Positions 48,501 to 56,939 of a stretch of 64,000 bases of DNA are shown piece by piece. The DNA is taken from the NCBI RefSeq assembly GCF_036860695.1, contig NZ_JAYKGJ010000002.1:502001-566000 (forward strand), given 5' to 3'. The stretch comes from Rosettibacter firmus (lineage in GTDB: Bacteria; Bacteroidota; Ignavibacteria; Ignavibacteriales; Melioribacteraceae). Position 1 is the first letter of the stretch. Every line of letters starts with the position of its first letter. The notes under the pieces were generated by a model. That model searched no databases, was not told where the DNA came from, and saw only the letters and a list, made by a program, of their open reading frames with translations. The position numbers were made by a program, and so were the translations under genes.

Positions 48501-49467
48501 TGCAAATTGTATTGCCAAATGGGATATTACAAGTTCTTTCTGGATGGCTCTTGGTGCTGGTGTAGATCCAGAGTTTGGATTTGGATCTGGTGTGTATGCA
48601 CTGATAAAAAATGGTAGTGAACTTTTTGTTGGTGGCCTCTTTTCTGGAACCGGCGGAGCAAGTGGTGCAAGGCATTTAGTAAAATTGAATAGTACCAACT
48701 CCAGTTGGTCACCGATTGGTACTGGTCTTGATCCTGGTATGGGCAATGGAACAGTCTATACACTTTCAATTTTAAATGGCGAGCTATATGCCGGAGGTAG
48801 CTTCACCGTATCTGGAAGCTGGAATAGTTATGTTAATTACATAACTAAATGGGATAATGTAAACTCAAATTGGACATCGCTCGGTTCAGGAATGAACTTA
48901 GGGTATGTTCACGCACTTAAAGTTGATGGACAAAATATTTATGCTGGCGGCTCATTTCTTTCTGCAAATGGTGTTAGTGTGAATGGAATTGCCTATTGGG
49001 AAGGAACAAACTGGGTTGCGTTGGGTACTGGTGTAAGTGGAAATAATTATACAGGGGTATTTGCAATTGAACTTATGAATGATGGTCTTTATGTCGGTGG
49101 ACGATTCTCTTCAGCTGGAAATATTAATGCAAACAATATCGCGAAGTACTCGTGCAGTAATATTCCTACTTCGGTGGATGATAAAAAGGAAATTATTTTA
49201 CCTCAGAAGTATTCGTTGCAACAGAATTATCCAAATCCATTTAATCCAAGTACAACTATTAGATATGATTTGATAAAAGCTGGTTTTGTGAAAATATCGG
49301 TTTATGATATTCTTGGAAGAGAAGTAAGAATACTGGTTAATGAAGTAAAAGCTCCAGGTAGTTATAATGTTACTTTTGATGCGAAAGGTTTAGCAAGTGG
49401 AGTATATTTTTATTCAATCAGAACTTCAGAATTTAATCAGGTCAAAAAAATGATATTGATTAAATAA
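42502..49467 (+). CDS. giant secreted SdrD-B-repeat/LamG/propeller protein with T9SS C-terminal domain
   Basis: A 2321-residue surface or secreted protein. A signal peptide ends in IFSQ (about residue 23). Then come twelve SdrD-B-like domains of about 100 residues, starting near residues 215, 316, 412, 513, 806, 909, 1010, 1127, 1228, 1330, 1434 and 1770. Each opens with a variant of SICGIKFNDxNGDG (a Ca-binding-like loop). A carbohydrate-binding-like insert lies at about 615-800, a LamG domain at about 1535-1765, and a repeated GGSF/W-rich propeller at about 1870-2220. The last 90 residues are a type IX secretion sorting domain (NYPNPFNPSTTI, LASGVYFYSI). Probably an adhesin or glycan-binding protein. 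Confidence 0.93.
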   Translation: MKKINKLIAILFFLFAITNIFSQSAFVNWPLTSNQNPNTPTGNIQAFPQVIGTPSSPYKLEMWPQQPYATNGQQLWTGNQGTGWIAGMPDYTRYIQFDVNPTSGNNFTVQNISFQYSDYPTPTNTDFHILKSEVWYAIDNNWNSSVKLNSNPLDYLSSSIQNFSGSVNVLVQNGHTFSIRIYPYAPNGAVAMTPSFSTHRNVIIEGRTSPALTTSSICGIKFNDRNGDGIKNGDDEGLQGWTINLSMGAVNMTATTGADGSYCFNNLSAGTYTLSETPQEDWAQTYPLNPSTHTVELSEGENILNVDFGNKQIVGFISGTKFNDINGSGDQQLPDEPGLANWTIIISGPVTVSTTTDANGYYRIDHLPPGTYTIQEVNQQGWRPINPPSGSYVVVISEGEGLWKDFANQQIGSICGTKFNDLNGNGNKDEGEPGILGWTITLSGGAVPMTRTTGEDGSYCFNDLPAGTYTLEETQQDAWQQTFPASPGTQTVILSAGQSVSDIDFGNRQLVCSICGTKFNDLNGNGINDNEPGLSGWIIELTYFGVNGQITQRDTTDSDGNYCFNNLPFATFTLSEVNKSGWTQTAPASGSYTITINQELNLIGKDFGNKEILNPDCIDFENNSMNGWQANNISTSFQQNGNNHYIQTTDQAGVSTFFTTSKPFTGNWTSLFANGCGSLCFDINFIYGGDVYNGVTPPQTLNPYIALEGAGFKASFVVNQSISVGSGWHTFCAPLSFLNSDGTLPSNSDGYWIMTVGTASDWNTLLTNVTKVRLLVDPTSYQNEKIGYDNICLKNTGDCESPSRLGSICGFKILDKNGDGVRDSNEDIIANWGITLTDGITTYTATTDTNGKYCFENLPAGNYTVSEEHRTGFRQIFPSDPGVYTFTLLPGENKTNINFSNVEDISIRLGSICGIKFNDINGDGDQDLPGETGLSGVTFQLSGASNQTVVTGLDGTFCFTNLSAGSYTIKEIIQDGWEPTYPNNTGIINVNLAEGQNLENLFFGNKEKLGSICGFKYNDLNGDGDWDTGEPRLPNWQITLSLYQNNYSGQGGLDNNLNLISTVTTDKNGDYCFTNVRQGTYLIGEIQKDGYTKTEPSEFAYLRTIAPGENIEGLNFGNKEDSSVVLGSICGIKFNDKNANGQQDPGELGIPDWQIQIGGQVDMTVVTDKEGKFCFNNLPPGEYKVAEKYRSGWRQTKPSTNFYIIQLASGQNVTDLQFGNTQDDKVQLGSICGTKFYDKNRDGRRVTGELGIANWTIYLDGPMNLTAVTDENGNFCFYGLIPGTYTVREKNESGWRQTKPSSIKYTLEVGNGNNLTGIDFGNFEDPTVILGSICGIKFNDLNGDGKKQDNEPAIPNWTITLSGTMNLTTRTDARGKFCFDNLTLGRYTLSEEHKDKWRQTAPSTGSFTIELSEDNSKPDTFYFGNKEDIGIRNGSICGMKYLDRNGDGRKDPAEPGIADWQINISGPVDRSINTNKEGKYCFENLPPGTYIIKEEPRLDWIQKEPVSPNSYTVVLSSGQNLDGYYFGNKYEPKTGCITPPSNMVAWWSFDFSSKDSPQDLAGYNNFGTKMNGPIAVAGKVLGALQFDGIDDYIEVKDHSELNFGTGDFSFDAWIKTDAKTGVEVLVDKRKAYNTGYSFFLNDGYLSLQLADGSGFSGYTNYASPVFVADGNWHHIAITVSRNNRQGILFYLDGVSTQFGDPTTNPATLTNTDNLRIGRNSSAGSNDPIGTFKGILDEIELFNRVLTSQEVQAIYNAGSAGKCKPNSSGGTVSGTLWYDINHNGVMDPNEVGLEKWPVLLNGPTIVQTETDLNGNFEFTGCQPGDYTLSVASYNNWSCTYPFGGRHSIKLGEAQTIDGLNFGFADDPCTDGQKTWSPLGSGVNGFVYALAADGNNLFVGGSFTIAGGVNVNNLAMWNGSSWSDIGGGVNGPVYALKVVGNKLYVGGSFTLAGNVSAKNIAMWDGSNWNALGDGTNGTVRALEVIGLDLYVGGIFSTAGIVNANCIAKWDITSSFWMALGAGVDPEFGFGSGVYALIKNGSELFVGGLFSGTGGASGARHLVKLNSTNSSWSPIGTGLDPGMGNGTVYTLSILNGELYAGGSFTVSGSWNSYVNYITKWDNVNSNWTSLGSGMNLGYVHALKVDGQNIYAGGSFLSANGVSVNGIAYWEGTNWVALGTGVSGNNYTGVFAIELMNDGLYVGGRFSSAGNINANNIAKYSCSNIPTSVDDKKEIILPQKYSLQQNYPNPFNPSTTIRYDLIKAGFVKISVYDILGREVRILVNEVKAPGSYNVTFDAKGLASGVYFYSIRTSEFNQVKKMILIK

Positions 49468-49473
49468 GAAAAA

Positions 49474-49535
49474 TCTTCCGGTTAGTTTATAAAGGTTACA
49501 ATAAAACAGGAAGTAACAAAAAAACTAACCGGAAG
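49474..49535. terminator. long inverted repeat after the giant protein gene
   Basis: TCTTCCGGTTAGTTT (49474-49488) is matched by AAACTAACCGGAAGA (49522-49535 region) across a loop of about 33 bp. It lies 7 bp after the stop codon, as a terminator would, but has no plus-strand T run. Confidence 0.6.
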
Positions 49536-50030
49536 AAATATATACAACAAACAGAGTTTATATTGTTCTTTAGAAAACAACTGAGCAAATAATATCACAA
49601 CAAGAGTTTGAATTGTCTCTCAGCAAAAAATAAAATTAAAGAAATTAATTTAGAAATTGTTACTTTGCTAAAACATGAATATAAAGGTTTTTAATTCAAT
49701 GACTGTTAACACAGGTTGAGAATGTTTTCAAGTTTTCTTTGTGCATTTAACTTAATTGAATACTTTTGAATGTGACAATAATAATGTAGTTTAGATAATA
49801 AATTGAATTTACAAATGTATATGATATTGTAGAAGTTATTGATAATAAAATTTTGATTCTTGCTGATAGTTTATAATAATAGATGAAATAGATTTTAAAA
49901 AAACTTATCAAAGATCAAAAGAAAGATTTTATAACAATAAAGAGGAAGAGATATTTTAAGAGTTAAAAATTGTTAAAAGAAAAATAGACAGGGATAAAAT
50001 TGTTTATGTATCTAAATTATGAATAAAAAA
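49536..50030. other. intergenic region, possible small-gene relic
   Basis: No intact gene. From about 49802 to 50020 a stop-broken frame reads FTNVYDIVEVIDNKI and later YNNKEEEIF / ELKIVKRKIDRDKIVYVSK. This loosely recalls small antitoxin-like helical proteins. The resemblance is too weak to name it. Confidence 0.3.
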
Positions 50031-50087
50031 AATGTCAGTCTTTAATAAACCACATTTAGTGGAAATGTTCAGACTGACATTTTTAAT
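50031..50087 (-). terminator. terminator of the superoxide dismutase operon
   Basis: On the minus strand AATGTCAGTCT (50071-50081) pairs with AGACTGACATT (50031-50041), followed by a T run. It lies just after the dismutase stop codon. Confidence 0.8.
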
Positions 50088-50816
50088 TTACTTTGTAGCT
50101 TCAGCAAATCTTTTTGCAACTGCATCCCAGTTAACAACATTCCACCAGTTTGCAATATATTCAGGTCTTCTGTTTTGATACAATAAGTAGTATGCATGTT
50201 CCCAAACATCAAGTCCCATCACTGGAAATCCTTTTACTTCGGCAACATCCATTAAAGGATTATCTTGATTTGGAGTTGATGTTACAACAAGTTTACCATC
50301 ACTTAGTACAAGCCATGCCCATCCAGAACCAAATCTTGTAGCAGCAGCATTATTAAATATTTCTTTGAATTTTTCAAATGAACCAAAAGTACCATTTATA
50401 GCATCGGCAAGAGCACCAGTTGGTTCTCCTCCTTTATTTGGTCCCATAATTTCCCAGAACATTGTATGATTGTAGTGACCACCGCCGTTATTACGAACTG
50501 CTACTGGAAGTTTAGAAACATTCTTAAAAAGTTCTTCAAGTGTCTTCCCTTCCAGATCAGTTCCTTCAATGGCTTTATTTAAATTAGTAACGTAAGCACC
50601 ATGATGTTTATCGTGATGTATTTCCATTGTTCTTGCATCTATATATGGTTCAAGGGCATTAAATGCATATGGTAAAGCAGGTAATTCGAATTTGCTCATT
50701 TTTTGATTACTCCTATTTTTATTTTTTTGTTGATTAATTATTGTAAAATTATTTATACTTAATCCAGCTGTAATAATTCCTAAAGCATTTAAAAACTTTC
50801 TTCTATTCATTATCAT
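50088..50816 (-). CDS. Fe/Mn superoxide dismutase with Tat-like N-terminus
   Basis: A 242-residue dismutase that removes superoxide. Metal ligands are visible: His in [13 protein letters not shown], His in [11 protein letters not shown], and Asp/His in [10 protein letters not shown]. The [11 protein letters not shown] and WWNVVNW stretches favour the Mn or cambialistic type. The first 39 residues add [18 protein letters not shown], resembling a twin-arginine export signal. An internal ATG (50699, [13 protein letters not shown]) is preceded by AGGAG at good spacing, so a 204-residue cytosolic form is possible. It overlaps the iron-sulfur carrier gene by 4 bp. Confidence 0.93.
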   Translation of the reverse strand: MIMNRRKFLNALGIITAGLSINNFTIINQQKNKNRSNQKMSKFELPALPYAFNALEPYIDARTMEIHHDKHHGAYVTNLNKAIEGTDLEGKTLEELFKNVSKLPVAVRNNGGGHYNHTMFWEIMGPNKGGEPTGALADAINGTFGSFEKFKEIFNNAAATRFGSGWAWLVLSDGKLVVTSTPNQDNPLMDVAEVKGFPVMGLDVWEHAYYLLYQNRRPEYIANWWNVVNWDAVAKRFAEATK

Positions 50817-51166
50817 ACACCAAAAGATTCACCACATCCACATGTTTTTTTAGCATTGGGATTGTTGAAGACAAATCCTCTTCCATTTAATCCATCACTA
50901 AAGTCAATGACTGTTCCAGTCAAATAAAAAAGACTCTTTCCATCCACAAGAATTTTCAATCCATTTTTCTCGATTATTGTATCGCCAGGTTTTTCACTAT
51001 CATCAAAACCAAGCTGATATGTAAAACCAGAACAACCTCCACCTTTAACACTAACTCTTAATCCATAATTATCTGGAATATTGTTCTCTTCTTTTATTTT
51101 TAATAATTGCTTAATTGCTTTTTCTGTTAAATCTATTTCTGTTGCAAGATTTATTTGTTCATTCAT
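50813..51166 (-). CDS. A-type iron-sulfur carrier protein (IscA/ErpA/HesB)
   Basis: A 117-residue protein with the three conserved Cys of A-type carriers: one in [13 protein letters not shown] (about residue 46) and two in the C-terminal CGCGESF. It passes Fe-S clusters to target proteins during maturation. It lies in a three-gene minus-strand operon between a small hypothetical gene (8-bp overlap) and the dismutase (4-bp overlap), a set that links iron-sulfur repair with oxidative stress. Confidence 0.93.
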   Translation of the reverse strand: MNEQINLATEIDLTEKAIKQLLKIKEENNIPDNYGLRVSVKGGGCSGFTYQLGFDDSEKPGDTIIEKNGLKILVDGKSLFYLTGTVIDFSDGLNGRGFVFNNPNAKKTCGCGESFGV

Positions 51167-51473
51167 TTTGAATCCTTTCTTCTTTTAAGCTTTCTGCATT
51201 ATTAACATTATTATTTAGAAAAAAATTCACTTTCCATGCATTCGATGCAACTTTTTTTAATTTATTCTCTTTTTCTAAGAAATTAATAAAATCTAAAGTT
51301 AATTTTTCTGATTGTGTGTAACTGAGCTTTATATTTTTTTTCTCAAAATAACTTTTAATTGCGTACTGTAAATCACGCAAGAAGATATTGGAGTTTGTAA
51401 ACAAAGGATATTTTTCTTTCATAAATCTGAAAAAGATATTTTGATTATTAATTAATTCTTCAAGATAATTCAT
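51159..51473 (-). CDS. small hypothetical protein in the Fe-S/SOD operon
   Basis: A 104-residue, mainly helical, charged protein that was not recognised. Its C-terminal half (KLTLDFINFLEKENKLKKVASNAWKV) could form a winged-helix-like fold. It overlaps the A-type carrier by 8 bp and so is probably translated with it. A link to iron-sulfur metabolism is inferred from position only. Confidence 0.6.
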   Translation of the reverse strand: MNYLEELINNQNIFFRFMKEKYPLFTNSNIFLRDLQYAIKSYFEKKNIKLSYTQSEKLTLDFINFLEKENKLKKVASNAWKVNFFLNNNVNNAESLKEERIQNE

Positions 51474-51791
51474 ATTACACCTTTTGATTAATAGTGATTT
51501 TATTTAATATATTTTATAAAAATTACCCTCGTCTATTAAGTGTTTTATTGAGAAAAGATGAAAATTGACAGAGACTAAATTATAATGTTTGGAAGAATAA
51601 AAAAATCATTCAACATATTATTATATCAACAATTTATTATATCAACAATTTTTATTAATTTCGAAAAATAATTTTTTAAAATTTTTGTTTTATGATGCAT
51701 AGAATACGTATGAAAGCAAGATAAGTTTTAGATACAGATAGAAAAAGAGAATTAAATTAAATAGTCATGTTAAATAAGTAATGGAGAAAAA
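51474..51791. other. divergent intergenic region
   Basis: A 318-bp gap between the minus-strand Fe-S/SOD operon and the plus-strand pyrophosphatase. It must hold both promoters. A TTATTATATCAACAATTT phrase is directly repeated around 51618-51656. No gene was seen. Confidence 0.45.
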
Positions 51792-53984
51792 ATGGTCAAC
51801 AGTCTATTTTGGATTGCTCCTGCGTCATCATTATTAGCTCTATTTTTTGCCTGGTTTTTCTTCAAACAAATGATGAAGGAAAGCGAAGGCACAGAAAAAA
51901 TGGCAAGCATAGCATTGTATGTTCGTAAAGGAGCTATGGCTTACCTTAAACAACAATATAAAGTTGTTGGTATGTTCTTTATTGTTATCATGGTAATTTT
52001 CTTGATACTTGCTTATGGTTTTAATGTCCAGAATCCATGGGTACCATTTGCATTTATTACTGGTGGTTTCTTTTCTGGTTTGTCTGGATTTTTCGGTATG
52101 AAGACAGCAACTTATGCTTCAGCCAGAACTGCCAATGCAGCCAGAGAATCTTTGAACAAAGGTTTGAGAATTGCATTTCGAAGTGGTGCTGTAATGGGAT
52201 TGGTTGTAGTTGGACTTGGTTTACTTGATATTTCAATTTGGTTTACGATTTTAAATACTGTTTATCCTCACGCTACAGATGCTCATAATCTTGTCGTTGT
52301 TACTACTACAATGTTAACATTTGGAATGGGAGCATCGACTCAAGCATTATTTGCAAGGGTAGGGGGTGGTATCTTTACAAAAGCCGCAGACGTTGGTGCA
52401 GATTTGGTCGGTAAAGTTGAAGCTGGAATTCCAGAAGATGACCCTCGAAATCCAGCTACGATTGCAGATAATGTTGGAGATAATGTTGGTGATGTTGCTG
52501 GTATGGGTGCAGATTTATATGAATCTTATTGCGGTTCAATTTTAGCTACTGCTGCTTTAGGTGCTTCTGCTTTTATTAATGCTCCTGAATTACAAATGAG
52601 AGCAGTTCTGGCTCCAATGCTTGTTGCTGCTGTTGGAATTGTTCTTTCCATCGTTGGTATTTTTATGGTAAGAACTAAAGAAGATGCAACTCAAAAAGAT
52701 TTGCTTGCATCTTTATCAAGGGGAATAAATATCAGTTCTGTTTTAATTATAATTTTCTCTTTATTAATTGTTTATTTGCTTGGATTTGATAATGCTCTGG
52801 GTATTTGGGGTTCGATTGTTACAGGACTTGTAACTGGTATCATAATAGGAAAGTCAACCGAATATTACACTTCACATTCATATAAACCAACTCAAAGAAT
52901 TGCAGATAGTTCACAAACAGGTCCAGCAACTGTTATTATTTCTGGTTTAAGTGTTGGGATGATGTCTACTGCAATACCTGTTATTTCCGTAGCAATTGGG
53001 ATTATTCTTGCATTCTTATTTGCTACAAATTTTGATTTAACAAATATAAATATGGGATTATATGGAATTGGTATTGCTGCTGTTGGAATGCTTTCTACTT
53101 TAGGAATTACTCTTGCAACAGATGCTTATGGACCAATTGCGGATAATGCAGGCGGTAACGCAGAAATGTGTGGTTTAGGAAAAGAAGTTCGTAAAAGAAC
53201 AGATGCACTCGATTCATTAGGAAATACAACAGCTGCTACTGGAAAAGGATTTGCAATTGGCTCGGCAGCATTGACAGCCCTTGCACTTCTAGCTTCTTAT
53301 GTTGAAGAAGTAAAAATAGCACTGGTCAGAGCTGGAAAAACTATTTTAGATTTTGGAAATGGTATAATTATAGAAACTCAAAAAGCAAGTATTATGGATT
53401 TTATGAATTACTACCAGATTAATTTAATGAATCCAAATGTTCTTGTTGGGGTTTTCATTGGTGCAATGATGGCATTTATGTTCTGTGGTTTAACTATGAG
53501 TGCTGTTGGTCGTGCTGCTGGAAAAATGGTTGATGAAGTTCGCAGACAGTTTAAAGAAATTCCTGGAATACTCGAAGGGAAAGCAGAACCAGATTATGCA
53601 AGTTGCGTTGCTATATCAACTCGTGGTGCTCAGAGAGAAATGGTTCTTCCATCTTTACTTGCAATTTTAGCTCCAATTATTACTGGAGTAATATTTGGTG
53701 TGGCTGGAGTGATGGGATTGTTAACAGGTGGCCTTGGTGCTGGATTTGTTCTTGCAATTTTCATGGCAAATTCAGGTGGTGCATGGGATAACGCCAAAAA
53801 ATTTATTGAAGAAGGTAACTATGGTGGTAAAGGATCAAATCCTCATAAAGCTGCTGTAATTGGTGATACTGTTGGAGATCCTTTCAAAGATACATCAGGT
53901 CCAAGCTTGAATATTTTAATTAAGTTAATGAGCATGGTTGCTATCGTAATGGCTGGTGTTACAGTAGCATTCCATATTTTATAA
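51792..53984 (+). CDS. hppA: K+-dependent membrane-bound pyrophosphatase (ion pump)
   Basis: A 730-residue integral membrane enzyme that couples pyrophosphate hydrolysis to H+ or Na+ export. It has about sixteen helices and the signature [32 protein letters not shown], and [17 protein letters not shown]. The motif [15 protein letters not shown] has Ala and Gly at the positions that are Lys and Thr in K+-independent enzymes, so this one should need K+. Whether it pumps Na+ or H+ cannot be decided by eye. A GGAG ribosome site precedes the ATG. A strong terminator follows. Confidence 0.96.
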   Translation: MVNSLFWIAPASSLLALFFAWFFFKQMMKESEGTEKMASIALYVRKGAMAYLKQQYKVVGMFFIVIMVIFLILAYGFNVQNPWVPFAFITGGFFSGLSGFFGMKTATYASARTANAARESLNKGLRIAFRSGAVMGLVVVGLGLLDISIWFTILNTVYPHATDAHNLVVVTTTMLTFGMGASTQALFARVGGGIFTKAADVGADLVGKVEAGIPEDDPRNPATIADNVGDNVGDVAGMGADLYESYCGSILATAALGASAFINAPELQMRAVLAPMLVAAVGIVLSIVGIFMVRTKEDATQKDLLASLSRGINISSVLIIIFSLLIVYLLGFDNALGIWGSIVTGLVTGIIIGKSTEYYTSHSYKPTQRIADSSQTGPATVIISGLSVGMMSTAIPVISVAIGIILAFLFATNFDLTNINMGLYGIGIAAVGMLSTLGITLATDAYGPIADNAGGNAEMCGLGKEVRKRTDALDSLGNTTAATGKGFAIGSAALTALALLASYVEEVKIALVRAGKTILDFGNGIIIETQKASIMDFMNYYQINLMNPNVLVGVFIGAMMAFMFCGLTMSAVGRAAGKMVDEVRRQFKEIPGILEGKAEPDYASCVAISTRGAQREMVLPSLLAILAPIITGVIFGVAGVMGLLTGGLGAGFVLAIFMANSGGAWDNAKKFIEEGNYGGKGSNPHKAAVIGDTVGDPFKDTSGPSLNILIKLMSMVAIVMAGVTVAFHIL

Positions 53985-54004
53985 TATTTTATGTGAATTT
54001 TTAT

Positions 54005-54038
54005 AGCCTGCTCAGTTTTAATTGAGCAGGCTTTTTTT
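54005..54038 (+). terminator. intrinsic terminator after hppA
   Basis: AGCCTGCTCA (54005-54014) pairs perfectly with TGAGCAGGCT (54023-54032), followed by a T tract. Confidence 0.92.
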
Positions 54039-54115
54039 ATCTACTTTATATTTCTTGATTTATCTTTAATGTTAACCTAATTTTGTTTATCACATTCTTT
54101 CAATATTGGTGATTT

Positions 54116-55015
54116 GTGAATCCCATTAACAAAGCAATCGTAAGTGTTGTAAAAAATCTCCCCCAATCCATAGTTTTTATATTTGCAAAAAAATATATAG
54201 CAGGCGAGACACTTGAAGATGGAATACGTGTAGTAAGAGAATTGAATTCAAAAGGAATTCTGGCAACTATGGATGTTCTGGGCGAAGCCGTTACAAATAA
54301 AGAAGAATCTATTCAAGCAAAAAACGAGTGCTTAAAAGTTCTTGATGCAATTAATGAATTTAAATTGAATTCTAATCTGTCTGTAAAACCAACTCAAATG
54401 GGTTTGAATATCGATAAGGAATTTTGTTATCATCAATTTTCAGAAATTATTGAACATGCTTCAAAGTATAATAACTTTGTAAGAATCGATATGGAAGATT
54501 CTTCTACTACATATGCTACATTTGAACTTTATAGAAAACTGAAATCAAAATATGATAATGTTGGTGTGGTTATTCAAGCTTATCTTAAACGAATTATAAA
54601 TGAGATTAGCAGGAATGATATGAAGGATACAAATTATAGATTATGCAAAGGAATTTATATTGAACCAGAAGAAATTGCATATCAAGATAGACAGGAAGTA
54701 AGAGAAAATTTTATACGAATTCTCAATTACCTTTTTGATAATGGTAATTATGTTGGTATTGCTACTCATGACGATTATTTAATTGAAAATGCTTACAAAA
54801 TGATAAAAGAAAAAAATATATCAAAAGACAAATTTGAATTTCAGATGCTTTACGGTGTTAAAGAAAAGTTAAGAGACAAAATTAATGCAGATGGTTATAA
54901 GATTCGTGTTTATGTTCCATTTGGTAAACACTGGTATAACTATTCTATAAGAAGATTACAGGAAAATCCTCAAGTTGCATGGTATATAACAAAAAGTATT
55001 TTTTCGCATAACTAA
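54116..55015 (+). CDS. proline dehydrogenase
   Basis: A 299-residue monofunctional proline dehydrogenase (FAD, TIM barrel) that oxidises proline to pyrroline-5-carboxylate. Visible family motifs are GILATMDVLGEAV, LSVKPTQMGL, RIDMEDSSTT, CKGIYIEP, VGIATHDDYLI, and the C-terminal YVPFGKHWYNYSIRRLQENP. The start codon is GTG. The stop shares a base with the ATG of tsaD, so the two are translationally coupled though functionally unrelated. Confidence 0.92.
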   Translation: MNPINKAIVSVVKNLPQSIVFIFAKKYIAGETLEDGIRVVRELNSKGILATMDVLGEAVTNKEESIQAKNECLKVLDAINEFKLNSNLSVKPTQMGLNIDKEFCYHQFSEIIEHASKYNNFVRIDMEDSSTTYATFELYRKLKSKYDNVGVVIQAYLKRIINEISRNDMKDTNYRLCKGIYIEPEEIAYQDRQEVRENFIRILNYLFDNGNYVGIATHDDYLIENAYKMIKEKNISKDKFEFQMLYGVKEKLRDKINADGYKIRVYVPFGKHWYNYSIRRLQENPQVAWYITKSIFSHN

Positions 55016-56055
55016 TGAATGTAATAGGTATAGAAACATCGTGTGATGAGACTTCTGTTGCTGTAATTTCAAATGGTAAATTAACATCCAATTTAATTTC
55101 CTCACAGCACTTTCATGTTGATTATGGTGGAGTAGTTCCCGAATTATCGAGTAGAGCACATCTACAGATTGTAGTACCATTACTTAAAAAAGCTCTCCAC
55201 GAATCAAAATTAGATATACAGGATATTGATCTTGTTACAGCAACAGCTGGTCCTGGTTTGATTGGAGCATTACTTGTGGGATTTACATTTGCAAAAAGTC
55301 TGGCTTATTCTCTTAAAAAAAATTTTATTCCTGTAAATCATGTTGAAGGACATATTTTTTCTGGATTTCTAATGGAAGATAAACCAGTGTTTCCATATTT
55401 ATGTCTGGTTGTATCTGGTGGACATACACTTTTATTAATAGTAAATAGTGATTATGATATAATTAAACTTGGTTCCACATTAGATGATGCTGTTGGCGAA
55501 GCATTTGATAAAGTTTCTAAGTTACTGGGACTTGGTTATCCTGGTGGTCCACAAATTCAAAGAATTGCAGAAAATCAGAATTCTGATTTTGTTGATTTTC
55601 CAGTTGCTCAATGTAAAAATGAATATGATTTTTCTTTTAGTGGATTAAAAACATCTGTTATTAGATTTATCCAGAAAAATTATGGAAAAGTTGAAAATAT
55701 TCCTGCCGATCATATTCCTTTAATTGCTGCATCTTTTCAGAAAGCAGCTGTAAAAGCTCTTACGAAGAATGTTGAAAAAGCATTGAATAATTTTGAAATA
55801 AAAACTCTTTCGTTAGTAGGTGGTGTGGCAGCAAATAAATTATTGAGAGATGAATTTGTTAAGTTAGCTTCTCAATTCAATAAAAAATTAGTAATTCCTT
55901 CGCTGGAATTTTGTGGTGATAATGCAGCTATGATAGCATATCGTGGATTAAAATTGTTTGAGTATTTACAGAACTTTGGAAATAAGCATGATTATTTTAT
56001 GAATCAGAATGCGTATCCTAATTTAAATGGTAATACGTTTATAAGAAGTTTATAA
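55015..56055 (+). CDS. tsaD: tRNA N6-threonylcarbamoyladenosine transferase subunit TsaD
   Basis: A 346-residue protein of normal TsaD length. It has IGIETSCDETSVAVIS at the N-terminus, the metal-binding HVEGHIFSG (H-x3-H, about residues 111-119), SGGHTLL, LDDAVGEAFDKV and GGVAANKLLR. With TsaB and TsaE it places threonylcarbamoyl on A37 of ANN-decoding tRNAs. It overlaps the proline dehydrogenase by one base. Palindromic repeats start 27 bp after its stop. Confidence 0.97.
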   Translation: MNVIGIETSCDETSVAVISNGKLTSNLISSQHFHVDYGGVVPELSSRAHLQIVVPLLKKALHESKLDIQDIDLVTATAGPGLIGALLVGFTFAKSLAYSLKKNFIPVNHVEGHIFSGFLMEDKPVFPYLCLVVSGGHTLLLIVNSDYDIIKLGSTLDDAVGEAFDKVSKLLGLGYPGGPQIQRIAENQNSDFVDFPVAQCKNEYDFSFSGLKTSVIRFIQKNYGKVENIPADHIPLIAASFQKAAVKALTKNVEKALNNFEIKTLSLVGGVAANKLLRDEFVKLASQFNKKLVIPSLEFCGDNAAMIAYRGLKLFEYLQNFGNKHDYFMNQNAYPNLNGNTFIRSL

Positions 56056-56081
56056 TAACTTGCCATTGATAACTTGACACT

Positions 56082-56395
56082 GTCATTTTGAAGGATTGAA
56101 ACGACTGAAGAATCTGACGAACTCATCATGAGGAGTGAACCAATTGAAGGTTCTGAGATTCTTCGCTACGCTCAGAATGACAGATAATGATGAAGTAGTC
56201 ATCCTGAGTCCGACGTAGTCGGACGAAGGATCTAAAAAGAAATAGAATAAAACATAGAGATTCTTCATCCCGCCTTCAGCGGGATTCAGAATGACATGGT
56301 AAATTGATTAATTTATTTTAGATCCGAAAGAGTCGAGACGAGGGATCTAAAAAGATTCTTCTTCGCAAGAAGCGGAATCAGAATGACATTCAATG
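56082..56395. repeat. palindromic dispersed repeat array E
   Basis: GTCATTTTGA/TCAGAATGAC-type copies, with GTCCGACGTAGTCGGAC, CCCGCCTTCAGCGGG and AAGATTCTTCTTCGCAAG. The 190 bp from about 56200 to 56391 recur at 56658-56850. Confidence 0.88.
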
Positions 56396-56440
56396 ATGAT
56401 TTAATGAGTGATAGATTAAAAAAATTGAGTTTTATAATTA

Positions 56441-56540
56441 TTGATTGTAAATGTGGCTAAAGCCAGATTTTTCTTTGAGTTCTTATATTCAGTTCACTTG
56501 GCAAAGCTATTCCTTTGAAAAAGGAGAACAGTAATTTTTA
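56441..56540 (-). repeat. second dispersed repeat (inverted copy)
   Basis: The reverse complement aligns with 27041-27135 over about 90 bp: AAAATTACTGTTC, AAAGGAATAGCTTTGCCAAG and ATCTGGCTTTAGCCACATT. Two hairpins are possible: CCTTTTTCAAAGG and TGGCTTTAGCCA. It sits between two arrays of the GTCATTCTGA family. Confidence 0.65.
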
Positions 56541-56654
56541 AAAATGTGGTTAGTAAATTAGTCTTGATAATTTTATTGACATATAAATAAACCTGATTGA
56601 TTGACGTCAGATTCAAGTGCAATTTTTTTCATTAGAGCATATTGTAATTTTCAC

Positions 56655-56850
56655 TATCATCCTGAGTCCGACGTAGTCGGACGAAGGATCTAAAAAGAAA
56701 TAGAATAAAACATAGAGATTCTTCATTCTGTTTTCAGCGGGATTCAGAATGACATGGTAAATTGATTAATTTATTTTAGGTCGAAAGAGTCAAGATGAGG
56801 GATCTAAAAGAGATTCTTCTTACAAGAAGCTGAATCAGAATGACATGGTA
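56655..56850. repeat. palindromic dispersed repeat array F
   Basis: A direct, slightly diverged duplicate of 56200-56391 (CATCCTGAGTCCGACGTAG through GAATCAGAATGACAT). The region between the copies holds the second repeat and about 110 bp of unassigned sequence in which a faint ATPase-gene resemblance was noted. Confidence 0.88.
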
Positions 56851-56939
56851 GTTACTATTATGACATTAAAATGATAACGAGAATAAACTTTGGATAGTTT
56901 AGAATTATCATTTATTTTTAGAAAAATAAGGTAGTAATA

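Noticed and set aside
48324..48769. Three long minus-strand frames inside the giant secreted protein
   Set aside because: Antisense shadows of the repetitive Gly/Ser-rich propeller coding sequence, which keeps other frames open.
49802..50020. Possible antitoxin relic
   Set aside because: Only loose resemblance in a stop-broken frame; no conserved motif strong enough to name it.
56083..56268. Minus-strand open frame after tsaD
   Set aside because: Repeat-derived (DYVGLRMTT, ILSVAKNL phrases).
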